64,000 bases of DNA. Origin: Nitrosomonas ureae. GTDB lineage: Bacteria > Pseudomonadota > Gammaproteobacteria > Burkholderiales > Nitrosomonadaceae. Shown here in pieces: positions 56,247-64,000 of this stretch. How positions within the stretch are numbered: the stretch's first letter is position 1; every line of letters starts with the position of its first letter. The notes under the pieces were generated by a model, which saw only the letters and a list, made by a program, of their open reading frames with translations, had not been told where the DNA came from and made no database searches. The DNA lies in contig NZ_LT907782.1 in the NCBI RefSeq assembly GCF_900206265.1, forward strand, positions 1,674,001-1,738,000, in the 5' to 3' direction. A program made the translations under genes and the position numbers.

Positions 56247-56263
56247 GTACGGTCATACCGTAC
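56247..56263. promoter_or_regulatory. Palindromic operator of the YefM-YoeB-like pair
   Basis: Perfect repeat GTACGGT / ACCGTAC with a 3-base centre (cat), 10 bases before the antitoxin start. It is positioned for autorepression. Confidence 0.6.
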
Positions 56264-56273
56264 GCCAATCAAA

Positions 56274-56546
56274 ATGGATAACATCAGCGTCAATAAATTT
56301 CGCGATAACCTTAAAAACATTGTTGAGAAGGTTATCAGCGAACATCAACCGGTTAAAATTACCCGTCGAAGCGGTGAGGATTTTGTGATCATCAGCGCCG
56401 AAGATTGGGCGCGTGATCAAGAAACACTTTTTGTGCTTCAAAATACGAACCTAATACAACAAATTCTGGCTTCGACACAGACCCACACCACAAAATCGGG
56501 ATATATCCCACCGGATGAAGAAGTCCAAAAGATCCTTGGTGTTTGA
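56274..56546 (+). CDS. Phd/YefM-family antitoxin
   Basis: A 90-residue protein beginning MDNISVNKFRDNLKNIVEKV, with VKITRRSGEDFVIISAEDW, the Phd/YefM DNA-binding half. The tail (SGYIPPDEEVQKILGV) should bind the toxin. It overlaps the toxin gene by 32 bases. Confidence 0.9.
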   Translation: MDNISVNKFRDNLKNIVEKVISEHQPVKITRRSGEDFVIISAEDWARDQETLFVLQNTNLIQQILASTQTHTTKSGYIPPDEEVQKILGV

Positions 56547-56796
56547 AGGCAATACGTGGGAAATTTACGAAGCACTGAAAACACGTGACCCGCGGCTGCA
56601 TAAATCACTCTGCAACATTCTGAAAGAAATGCTTCGCGATGATCCATCAATGGGCACTGGTAAACCGGAAATGTTGCGACATAACTTAACAGGTTTCTGG
56701 TCGCGCAGGCTTAGCCAAAAAGACCGGGTGATCTACAAATTTGACGATAAGTATGTTTATATTTTCGCCATTGGCGGACATTACGAACAACTGTAA
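56515..56796 (+). CDS. Txe/YoeB-family toxin
   Basis: A 93-residue RelE-superfamily endoribonuclease. WSRRLSQKDRVIYKFDDKYV and the C-terminal IFAIGGHYEQL match YoeB, whose E-R-H-Y residues cleave mRNA on the ribosome. The start at 56515 lies within the antitoxin frame, as in coupled pairs. Confidence 0.88.
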   Translation: MKKSKRSLVFEGNTWEIYEALKTRDPRLHKSLCNILKEMLRDDPSMGTGKPEMLRHNLTGFWSRRLSQKDRVIYKFDDKYVYIFAIGGHYEQL

Positions 56797-56820
56797 GTAC
56801 GCGACCGAGCACGCATCATC

Positions 56821-57032
56821 GTGAATAAACATAAGATTGCCATTCATATCGGCAACCAAGAATATGAAGTACCGCTAAAAATTCGCAAGTTGTTACGAAG
56901 TGCTCTCCGATGATGAGGCGGAAAAACATGAACAGATTCGCGTCATCGACGAATCGGGAGAAGATTGTTTATACCTGATCGCTACTTGTCGATCCATCGA
57001 TAATATTCTTTATTCGCGACCTGACCCCATTT
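56821..57032 (+). pseudogene. Frameshifted fragment of a small unknown protein
   Basis: A GTG at 56821 opens NKHKIAIHIGNQEYEVPLKI. One extra T at 56893 breaks the frame, and the neighbouring frame continues YEVLSDDEAEKHEQIRVIDE and GEDCLYLIA until about 56985. Beyond that the sequence belongs to another context. I do not know the family. Confidence 0.5.
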
Positions 57033-57035
57033 TTG

Positions 57036-57551
57036 ATGTTAAGCGGTCCTATTATCAATCCAGTTAACGGTAATACATATTATTTACTGAGCGAAAATTC
57101 CTGGACAAATTCGGAAGCTGAGGCTGTATCCATGGGAGGACATCTGGCAACAATTAAGAATGCCGCTGAAAACAGTTGGATCTATGATACTTTTACGCCT
57201 CTAATTCAGAGCGTTGCAGGATCAACTCTTTGGATTGGTTTGACCGATGTCGGCCATGTTGGCAGCTTTGAATGGGCCAGCGGTGAGCCCGTCACCTATA
57301 CTAATTGGTCACCTGGACAACCTGACCACGCGCGGGGCAATGAAGATTATGCGCATATCTGGACCCCGAACCTAAATCAGCCTACCGTGCAAGGCCAATG
57401 GAATGACTTGGAAAATAACCCTTCAGTATTTGACATTCATCCATTTGGTGTGGTTCAGGTCGTGCCTGAACCTGAAACATGGGCTATGATGCTGCTAGGC
57501 CTGGGGCTCGTTGGTTATCAAGTCATGCGCAGAAACAAGCTAAAAAAATAA
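57036..57551 (+). pseudogene. C-type-lectin PEP-CTERM protein, 5'-truncated
   Basis: The visible 171 residues start MLSGPIINPVNGNTYYLLSE, within what should be the mature part. A C-type-lectin domain follows (WTNSEAEAVSMGGHLATI; WIGLTDVGHVGSFEWASGEP; TNWSPGQPD). The PEP-CTERM sorting signal VPEPETWAMMLLGLGLVGY and a basic tail end it. There is no signal peptide, so the product could not reach the exosortase. The upstream sequence is an unrelated fragment, suggesting a deletion junction near 57010-57040. Confidence 0.7.
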
Positions 57552-57581
57552 TGAACCAAGGAAATTTTGTAGAAAGCAATC

Positions 57582-58184
57582 TCAATATTCCCCAGCACGT
57601 AAAATTTCCACCAATTTCGCCAGGGCCCGGCCACGGTGGCTGATTTGATTTTTTTCTTCCGCAGTCAATTCAGCGGAAGTTTTACCGAATTCGGGTAGAT
57701 AAAAATACGGGTCGTAACCGAACCCACCTTCGCCGCGCGGCGGGTCGATGATTTCGCCGTGCCACGATCCGTCGACGATAATCGGTTGCGGATCGTCGGC
57801 ATGGCGCAGCAGTACGATGACGCAATAGTAATAAGCGCGGCGATCGGTTTGCTGTTTCAGGGTTTCGATGAGTTTTTGATTGTTACGCGCGTCCGATTTA
57901 GGTTCGCCAGCGTAGCGTGCGGAATTGACGCCAGGCACGCCGTTCAGCGCTTGCACGCAGATGCCGGAGTCATCCGCCAGCGCAGGCAACCCGGAGCAAC
58001 GGCTGGCGTGACGTGCTTTGGTCAATGCATTCTCGACAAAAGTGCCGTAAGGCTCATCGGATTCACTCACATCAAAATCAGATTGCGGCACCACGGTAAT
58101 GGCCAGCGGTTCCAGCAATGCGCGAATTTCACGCAACTTGCCTTGATTGTTACTCGCGATTACCAGCTGTTTCAGTGTATCCAT
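57582..58184 (-). CDS. rdgB: dITP/XTP pyrophosphatase (RdgB/HAM1)
   Basis: A 200-residue house-cleaning nucleotidase started at MDTLKQLVIASNNQGK; a frame to 58229 lacks support. Motifs are ASNNQGKLREI, ALADDSGICVQALNG and FGYDPYFYLPE. It removes non-canonical purine triphosphates. Confidence 0.95.
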   Translation of the reverse strand: MDTLKQLVIASNNQGKLREIRALLEPLAITVVPQSDFDVSESDEPYGTFVENALTKARHASRCSGLPALADDSGICVQALNGVPGVNSARYAGEPKSDARNNQKLIETLKQQTDRRAYYYCVIVLLRHADDPQPIIVDGSWHGEIIDPPRGEGGFGYDPYFYLPEFGKTSAELTAEEKNQISHRGRALAKLVEILRAGEY

Positions 58185-58194
58185 AGTGACCCGA

Positions 58195-58917
58195 TTATTT
58201 CGCCAGCAAAACTTTTCTCTGTATCGCAATCAATTCCTGAATACCTTGTTGCGCCAAATCCAGCATGCTATCCAGTTCTTTGCGGTTGAAAGCGTTACCT
58301 TCCGCCGTGCCCTGCACTTCGATGATGCCCAGATTTCCGGTCATTACCACATTCATATCCGTATCGCATGAAGAATCTTCAACATAATCCAGATCCAGCA
58401 TCGGAACGCCCTGATGAATGCCGACCGAGATCGCCGCCACATGATCCGTGATCGGCGAGGTTTCAATGAGTTGCTGATAAATCAATTTCTCGATCGCGTC
58501 GTGCAGCGCAACAAACGCACCGGTGATACTGGCCGTGCGCGTGCCGCCGTCAGCCTGGATGACGTCACAATCAAGTTGAATGGTGCGTTCGCCGAGCTTT
58601 TTAAGATCAACCGCAGCGCGCAGCGCTCGTCCGATCAAGCGTTGAATTTCCATCGTGCGTCCCGATTGCTTGCCTTTTGCCGCTTCACGCTGCATGCGGG
58701 TATTCGTCGAGCCGGGCAGCATGCCGTATTCGGCCGTCAGCCAGCCTTGACCCTGACCTCTAAGGAAAGGGGGAACTTGCTCACTGATACTGGCGGTACA
58801 AATCACTTTGGTATCACCGCATTCGATCAGCACCGAACCATCGGCGTGCTTGGTGTAATGACGAATAATGTTGACCGGGCGGATTTGCGCCGGAGTACGT
58901 TGATGACTTCGTATCAT
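58195..58917 (-). CDS. rph: Ribonuclease PH
   Basis: A 240-residue phosphorolytic exoribonuclease that trims tRNA 3' ends. Motifs are [48 protein letters not shown] and DLDYVEDS. It lies 10 bases upstream of rdgB, a frequent pairing. Confidence 0.96.
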   Translation of the reverse strand: MIRSHQRTPAQIRPVNIIRHYTKHADGSVLIECGDTKVICTASISEQVPPFLRGQGQGWLTAEYGMLPGSTNTRMQREAAKGKQSGRTMEIQRLIGRALRAAVDLKKLGERTIQLDCDVIQADGGTRTASITGAFVALHDAIEKLIYQQLIETSPITDHVAAISVGIHQGVPMLDLDYVEDSSCDTDMNVVMTGNLGIIEVQGTAEGNAFNRKELDSMLDLAQQGIQELIAIQRKVLLAK

Positions 58918-58945
58918 GACTGAATTTTATCTTGAGAATGAGAAC

Positions 58946-59752
58946 CTAGTTGGAAAAACGATAAGCAGGTTTACCCGCAGTGCCTGCTGATACGGTCAGA
59001 ACTTCATAACCGTCTGCGGTGACCAGAATGGTATGTTCCCATTGCGCTGACAAGCTGCCATCTTTGGTGGTGACGGTCCAACCGTCCGGCAGATGACGAA
59101 TGGCCGCTTTACCCGCATTAATCATCGGCTCTACGGTAAAGATCATCCCTGGTTGCAATTCCAGCCCTGTTCCGGTCCGGCCATAATGCAATACTTGGGG
59201 GTTTTCATGAAATTTTGCGCCGATGCCATGGCCGCAGAATTCCCTGACCACACTATACCCCACCCCTTCGGCCAGTTTCTGAATGGCGTGCCCGATATCC
59301 CCTAAACGTTTACCTGGCTTGATTTCATCGATGCCCCGCCACATCGCTTCAAACGTAACCTCACATAAACGTTTCGCCTGGATAGAAGGCTCCCCCACGT
59401 AAAACATCCGGCTGGTATCCCCATGATATCCTTCATAAATCACGGTAATGTCGATATTAATAATATCTCCGTTTTTTAATTTTTTTTGACCCGGAACACC
59501 ATGACAAATCTGATTATTCACCGAAGTACAAATGGATTTGGGATAAGGGGTATGCCCTGCAGGGGCATAATTCAAGGGCGCGGGAATCGTTTTCTGCACA
59601 TCGACCATATAGTGATGGCACAACGAATCCAGCTCTCCAGTAGTGATGCCTGCCACGACATAGGGGTCGATGTAATCCAGCACTTCCGCTGCCAGCCGCC
59701 CTGCAATGCGCATTTTTTCTATTTCTTGCGCTGTTTTTATCAGTACCGTCAT
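58946..59752 (-). CDS. map: Methionine aminopeptidase type I
   Basis: A 268-residue enzyme. The metal ligands sit in NIDITVIYEGYHGDTSRMF (two Asp), FCGHGIGAKFHENP (His), FTVEPMI (Glu) and QWEHTILV (Glu). It removes the initiator methionine. It is 28 bases upstream of rph. Confidence 0.96.
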   Translation of the reverse strand: MTVLIKTAQEIEKMRIAGRLAAEVLDYIDPYVVAGITTGELDSLCHHYMVDVQKTIPAPLNYAPAGHTPYPKSICTSVNNQICHGVPGQKKLKNGDIINIDITVIYEGYHGDTSRMFYVGEPSIQAKRLCEVTFEAMWRGIDEIKPGKRLGDIGHAIQKLAEGVGYSVVREFCGHGIGAKFHENPQVLHYGRTGTGLELQPGMIFTVEPMINAGKAAIRHLPDGWTVTTKDGSLSAQWEHTILVTADGYEVLTVSAGTAGKPAYRFSN

Positions 59753-59851
59753 TATTAGTTTATTTGATGATTGAGTGAGAAGCTTTGAAAGTTCATTAAT
59801 TTTTAATAAATTGCAACAAATTTGATAATCCTGCGTTTCTATGCGGGTATA

Positions 59852-60445
59852 TTATAAACGCTCACACTTGCCTTGAACCAAATGCGTATCATCAAATTGC
59901 TCAACCAATTTCTGCATCTGCTCCTTAATCATTCGTGTCGGGTTATGGATAACTATATTTTTTAGCAAAACGCTGCGGTCTTCTATTCTGGCATTGGCGA
60001 TACCCTTTTTTTCCATCTCCTTCAATTGTTTCAGCGCATCATTTTGATCATAAAACATACCTAGAGAAATTGCATTCTTCCATTGCGTCTCATCTTTGAC
60101 GCGAAAACTGACGATGCCCAGATTTCTTAATTTATTAATTTCGCGATTGGCAGCTTCTTTATTCGAGAAAGATGGAATATACAACCAGTACATAATGGTA
60201 TCACCCGATTCCTCCAGGCTATACTGAAGCTCAGGAAATAATTCCGATAAAACTGTCTGAGCATATTGGATTTGTTCCTCATAAAACTTACCCCAGATCA
60301 AACAACTTTCATGTACTGAAACCAATACTATTTTTTCAGGATTCTGTTGAGCCGGCAGGAGTTCATTTTTCTCTTCAGACAAGAGCTGCGTGCCCATTAC
60401 ATAAGCTATATTAACTAACAGTAAAATAATAAAGATTATTTTCAT
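59852..60445 (-). CDS. SPOR-like repeat membrane protein
   Basis: A 197-residue protein with an N-terminal membrane segment (MKIIFIILLLVNIAYVMG). Two SPOR-like units follow: YWLYIPSFSNKEAANREINK with LGIVSFRV, and AISLGMFYDQNDALKQLKEM with GIANARIED. SPOR domains bind denuded peptidoglycan at division sites; the match is approximate. It diverges from cytochrome c4. Confidence 0.65.
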   Translation of the reverse strand: MKIIFIILLLVNIAYVMGTQLLSEEKNELLPAQQNPEKIVLVSVHESCLIWGKFYEEQIQYAQTVLSELFPELQYSLEESGDTIMYWLYIPSFSNKEAANREINKLRNLGIVSFRVKDETQWKNAISLGMFYDQNDALKQLKEMEKKGIANARIEDRSVLLKNIVIHNPTRMIKEQMQKLVEQFDDTHLVQGKCERL

Positions 60446-60582
60446 TGAAAAATAAAATATTATAATTAACAAAGATCAGCTTAATTTTGTTGTTAACGTT
60501 GTTATGCCTTGTTAAAATACGCCGTTATTTCTCGAACATGTCTAGCAATTTTTGAAAGCCTTTTAAAAACGGAATAAGAAAT

Positions 60583-61248
60583 ATGAAAATAATTAAGATG
60601 ATGGTAATGCTTGCAGCATTTGCAATAGCTGCACCGATTTCGGCTGAAGCCCCCGAAGATGATGCGACACCTGCTGATACCACCCCCGCTGCACCTGCTA
60701 CAGTGGAGGAAATTGCATCGGGCGTGTGTGCGGGTTGCCACAATGCGGATGGCAACAGCGTCATTCCGATCAACCCTATCCTGGCGGGTCAGCATGCCGA
60801 GTATATCACTAAGCAGCTCATGGATTTTAAAGCAACCGGCGATGAACCGCCTAAACGCAATAGCCCTGTTATGTCCGCCATGGTAGCAACGCTATCCGAG
60901 GAAGATATGAAAGCGCTTGGCGCGTATTATGCCAAACAAAAAACCACCCCAAGCCAAATAGCAGCCGATGAGAAATTAGTTGAGGCGGGAAAAATTCTTT
61001 ATCACGGCGGAAACCTCGGTGATGAGATTCCTGCCTGCGCTAGCTGTCATGGCCCCACGGGTGCCGGTATCCCACCTCATTACCCTGCAATAGCCGGACA
61101 ACATACAGAATATACGATGATGCAGCTGGAGCTGTTTAACAAAGCCGAGCGAGGCGGTGATGACAATAATGTCATGCAGAAGGTGCTTACCCGCATGAAT
61201 CCTCTGGAGAAACGCGCCGTTTCGGCTTATATTTCCACTATGCGCTGA
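60583..61248 (+). CDS. Cytochrome c4 (dihaem)
   Basis: A 221-residue periplasmic protein with a signal peptide (about 1-23). Two haem motifs are present, CAGCH (near 50) and CASCH (near 149), each in a c4-type half with NADGNSVIPINPILAGQHAEY and GPTGAGIPPHYPAIAGQHTEY. It carries electrons to terminal oxidases. A terminator follows at 61271. Confidence 0.92.
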   Translation: MKIIKMMVMLAAFAIAAPISAEAPEDDATPADTTPAAPATVEEIASGVCAGCHNADGNSVIPINPILAGQHAEYITKQLMDFKATGDEPPKRNSPVMSAMVATLSEEDMKALGAYYAKQKTTPSQIAADEKLVEAGKILYHGGNLGDEIPACASCHGPTGAGIPPHYPAIAGQHTEYTMMQLELFNKAERGGDDNNVMQKVLTRMNPLEKRAVSAYISTMR

Positions 61249-61270
61249 GTATTGTGCTCTATTAAGAAAT

Positions 61271-61298
61271 AAAAAAGGTGGCGAGTGCCACCTTTTTT
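61271..61298 (+). terminator. Terminator after cytochrome c4
   Basis: Perfect 12-bp stem AAAAAAGGTGGC / GCCACCTTTTTT with a 4-base loop; it can work in both directions between the convergent cytochrome and hemL genes. Confidence 0.9.
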
Positions 61299-61335
61299 AT
61301 TTTCACTTCGCATTCGTTATTAACAACAAACTGAA

Positions 61336-62616
61336 CTACCAATTCCCAAATATTTTCTCTGCCGCAGACAGCGTCTTATCCAATTCGTTATCTCCATGCA
61401 CTGACGACACAAAACCCGCTTCAAAAGCCGAGGGCGCAAAATAAATACCTTCCTCCAGCATGGCATGAAAGAATCGATTAAAAGCTAATTTATCGCATTG
61501 CATCACCTCGGCAAAGCTAGTGGGAATATTTTTACTAAAATACAAACCAAACATACCGCCAATAGATTGTGCACAAAAATCAATCCCATGATTTTTAGCT
61601 TTGGTAGCAATGCCATCGATTAATTGCTGTGTTCTATTCGACAATTTATCGTAAAAACCAGGCGCTTGAATCAACTTCAACGTAGCCAGCCCCGCTGCAA
61701 CAGCCACCGGATTACCGGACAGCGTACCCGCCTGATAAACCGGACCCAGTGGCGCCAAGCATTGCATGATATCGCGGCGCCCGCCGAATGCCGCCATCGG
61801 CATGCCACCACCGATGACTTTACCCAGTGCGGTTAGATCAGGCTTGATTTGATACAGCCCTTGCGCGCATCCCAAACCGACACGAAATCCGGTCATCACC
61901 TCGTCAAATATCAACACACTACCGTTTTGCGTACACAATTCCCGCAACTTGGTGAGAAAATCAGCTTGCGGAGCAATCAGGTTCATATTGCCGGCAACCG
62001 GTTCCACAATCACCGCAGCGATTTCTTTTCCCCATTGGTTAAATGCAGCTTCGATGCCTGCAATATCGTTATAGTCCAGAACGATCGTATGACCGGCAGT
62101 TTCCGCCGGTACCCCGGCAGAACTAGGATTACCGAAGGTCAATGCACCGGAGCCCGCCTTCACCAACAAGGAATCATCATGACCATGGTAGCATCCTTCA
62201 AATTTAATGATCTTACTCCTGCCGGTAAAGCCCCGCGCCAAGCGAATTACACTCATGCCCGCTTCAGTGCCGGAACTCACCAGCCGCACCTGCTCGATGG
62301 ACGGAATCAATTGACAAATCAGTTGCGCAATTTCCAGTTCGGCCTCGGTAGGTGCACCAAATGTTAATCCATTCTGTGCGGCATTCTGAACCGCCTTCAC
62401 GACCTCGGGATGCGCATGGCCCAAAATCAAAGGCCCCCATGAACCGACATAATCGATATATGATTTACCGTCCGCATCCCAAAAATACGCACCTTCGCCA
62501 CGTTGAAAAAAAACCGGCTCACCACCCACCGATTTAAACGCACGGACCGGGGAATTTACGCCGCCAGGAATATATTGCTGAGATTGTTCGAACAATAGAT
62601 GATTACGTGAAGTCAT
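61336..62616 (-). CDS. hemL: Glutamate-1-semialdehyde 2,1-aminomutase
   Basis: A 426-residue PLP enzyme forming 5-aminolevulinate. Motifs are [35 protein letters not shown] and the PLP lysine in [17 protein letters not shown]. Length is standard. Confidence 0.97.
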   Translation of the reverse strand: MTSRNHLLFEQSQQYIPGGVNSPVRAFKSVGGEPVFFQRGEGAYFWDADGKSYIDYVGSWGPLILGHAHPEVVKAVQNAAQNGLTFGAPTEAELEIAQLICQLIPSIEQVRLVSSGTEAGMSVIRLARGFTGRSKIIKFEGCYHGHDDSLLVKAGSGALTFGNPSSAGVPAETAGHTIVLDYNDIAGIEAAFNQWGKEIAAVIVEPVAGNMNLIAPQADFLTKLRELCTQNGSVLIFDEVMTGFRVGLGCAQGLYQIKPDLTALGKVIGGGMPMAAFGGRRDIMQCLAPLGPVYQAGTLSGNPVAVAAGLATLKLIQAPGFYDKLSNRTQQLIDGIATKAKNHGIDFCAQSIGGMFGLYFSKNIPTSFAEVMQCDKLAFNRFFHAMLEEGIYFAPSAFEAGFVSSVHGDNELDKTLSAAEKIFGNW

Positions 62617-62671
62617 TTAATTACTCATAAAAAAATTGATAAAGATAAAAAATAACCCGGATTAAAATACA

Positions 62672-63304
62672 TTACAAATTTCCTGCAAATAATTGCGCGT
62701 ACGCTGCCGCTCTTCCCCTAACATCTCCGGCCTGAAACAAATTACTGCAAACGGCTATGGCATCACAACCGTTATGAATAACCATTGCAGCATTAGTCAG
62801 TTGAATTCCGCCAATCCCGACAATTGGTATTGTTAATATTTGCCTCGCTTGATTGATCAGACGGATTGAAACCGGTGTTGCTTCCGGTTTGGTCACTGAG
62901 GGGAAAAAAGCCCCAAAAGCGACATAATCTGCGCCTTGTTTTTCAGCCTCAATCGCCAGGTCCAGATTGTTATAACACGACGCCCCAACAATCTTGTCTT
63001 GCCGCAAAAATTTTCTCGCATCGGATATCGAACTATCATTCCGCCCCACATGCACCCCATCCGCATCAATCTCTATTGCAAGATCAATATCATCGTTGAT
63101 AATTAGAGGTATGGCATGCTTTTTGCACAACTGCAACAGCAAACCGGCTTGTTTTTTGCGCAACAAATTATCTACGGATTTATTACGATATTGAATACAC
63201 TGCGCCCCTCCCACCAGTGCTTGCTGCGTCTTGTCCAGCAGTTCACCGGTATTATTCGAATCCGGCGTTATCGCATATAACCCTTTAATTTTATGATTTC
63301 TCAA
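62672..63304 (-). CDS. thiE: Thiamine-phosphate synthase
   Basis: A 210-residue barrel enzyme joining the pyrimidine and thiazole parts. Motifs are LYAITPDSN, IINDDIDLAIEIDADGVHVG and DYVAFGAFFPSVTKP, then VGIGGIQL. It overlaps thiD by 14 bases. Confidence 0.95.
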   Translation of the reverse strand: MRNHKIKGLYAITPDSNNTGELLDKTQQALVGGAQCIQYRNKSVDNLLRKKQAGLLLQLCKKHAIPLIINDDIDLAIEIDADGVHVGRNDSSISDARKFLRQDKIVGASCYNNLDLAIEAEKQGADYVAFGAFFPSVTKPEATPVSIRLINQARQILTIPIVGIGGIQLTNAAMVIHNGCDAIAVCSNLFQAGDVRGRAAAYAQLFAGNL

Positions 63305-63986
63305 CGGTCATATCGCCATTCTCGTCTTCGCATTCTTCAATATCCCTGGCCCAGAACAGCCGGTTGGGAATATATTGTCCCATGCCGGGGCGGAATCCGT
63401 CTTGCAATGTATGCCAGGTATAATCCTGCGCTTCCAAGACGCTTTCGCTTATTGATAAACCGTTGGCTAATGATGCTGCGATTGCCGATGCCAGTGTACA
63501 ACCCGAACCATGATAAGTATGCTCAAGCCGCTCCCATTCATCTGATCGCACGATACCTTCAGCATTAAACAAGGTATTTTTCACCTGCGCTGTATTTTCG
63601 TGCGTGCCCGTTATCAATACATATTCGCATCCCATATCCAATAATCGATGGGCGCAAACGCTCAAATCCAGCCTGCTTTCACTGCTGTCCCCATCCAGTT
63701 GGGCAAGATGCCTTGCTTCCAAGCTATTGGGTGTTAATATCGTCACCTGCGGCAACAACAATTCACGCATCGCATCAATCATTTCCTCGTTCGCAAGTTC
63801 ATCTCCGCGCCCGGAAGTCAATACAGGATCCATCACTAAAGGGATATGCGGATAATCGGAAATTACCTCCGCGATAGCAGCAATAATTTCAACGCTACCC
63901 AGCAAACCAATCTTAAACACATGCACCGGCATATCTTCCAGAACGGCGCGCGCTTGATCCGCAATCCATTCGGAATCCAGCGGCAT
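63291..63986 (-). CDS. thiD: Hydroxymethylpyrimidine kinase (ThiD), truncated by window edge
   Basis: 231 residues are visible, and the frame is open to the right edge, so the N-terminus lies outside the window. Motifs are VMDPVLTSGRGD, LTPNSLEARHLAQ and the kinase TYHGSGCTLASAIAA. It phosphorylates HMP for ThiE, the next gene. Confidence 0.93.
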   Translation of the reverse strand: MPLDSEWIADQARAVLEDMPVHVFKIGLLGSVEIIAAIAEVISDYPHIPLVMDPVLTSGRGDELANEEMIDAMRELLLPQVTILTPNSLEARHLAQLDGDSSESRLDLSVCAHRLLDMGCEYVLITGTHENTAQVKNTLFNAEGIVRSDEWERLEHTYHGSGCTLASAIAASLANGLSISESVLEAQDYTWHTLQDGFRPGMGQYIPNRLFWARDIEECEDENGDMTVEKS

Positions 63987-64000
63987 AACCTCATCTACAC

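Overview
The window looks like a chromosomal segment of a betaproteobacterium close to Nitrosomonas (Nitrosomonadales). This rests on the combination of an rpsF-priB-rpsR-rplI-dnaB cluster (separate priB is typical of beta/gammaproteobacteria), a tandem-haem cytochrome c4, a PEP-CTERM-tagged lectin, a tol-pal operon running into queE-queC, and moderate base composition. No amo, hao or rRNA gene lies in the window, so the genus is an inference.

Layout. 1-9.5 kb: C-terminal part of a membrane transporter, a ComEA-like helix-hairpin-helix protein, cysM, then ybgC-tolQ-tolR-tolA-tolB-pal-cpoB followed by queE and queC. 9.5-11.2 kb: three small exported proteins on the minus strand (Spy-like, TraT-like lipoprotein, Gly/Tyr-rich). 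11.8-17.7 kb: a tightly packed four-gene operon that looks like an uncommon exopolysaccharide synthesis/export system: a zinc-ribbon (TackOD1-like) protein with a degenerate GGDEF domain, a processive family 2 glycosyltransferase, a TolC-type outer-membrane protein fused to a GH18-like barrel, and an HlyD-type adaptor. 18.6-22.9 kb: a junk island of IS3 remnants and a tyrosine-integrase fragment around a visibly GC-rich foreign three-gene cassette. 23-31.5 kb: a lipoprotein hydrolase, a DUF3015/DUF4105 pair, a TPR protein and mfd.

31.5-35.6 kb is a second accessory region. Two modules each consist of an 82%-similar (hand-aligned) integron-like recombination core, one unrelated gene, an attC-like left end complementary to the core, and a REP palindrome plus a decayed REP-associated tyrosine transposase. 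Two toxin-antitoxin pairs (RelBE-like and VapBC-like) lie between and after them. 35.6-42.8 kb holds an M20 amidohydrolase, a Stf0-like sulfotransferase, a stress protein, a D-2-hydroxyacid dehydrogenase, an HD-GYP protein and a lipoprotein. 42.9-48.7 kb is core: dnaB, rplI, rpsR, priB, rpsF, then divergent trpG-trpD-trpC. 48.7-53.3 kb: an HDOD protein, a MITE with perfect 15-bp ends and a 5-bp target duplication, a galactose-oxidase-like copper enzyme and a TPR-containing pseudokinase. 53.7-56.8 kb: a low-molecular-weight phosphatase, the glutathione-dependent formaldehyde detoxification pair and a YefM-YoeB-like toxin-antitoxin pair. 56.8-64 kb: a broken small gene joined to a 5'-truncated PEP-CTERM lectin, then rdgB, rph, map, a SPOR-like protein, cytochrome c4, hemL, thiE and a thiD cut by the window edge.

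The best candidates for something little described are the glycan operon (with its channel-hydrolase fusion), the paired cassette/REP modules, and the GC-rich pair of secreted proteins that share a C-terminal domain.
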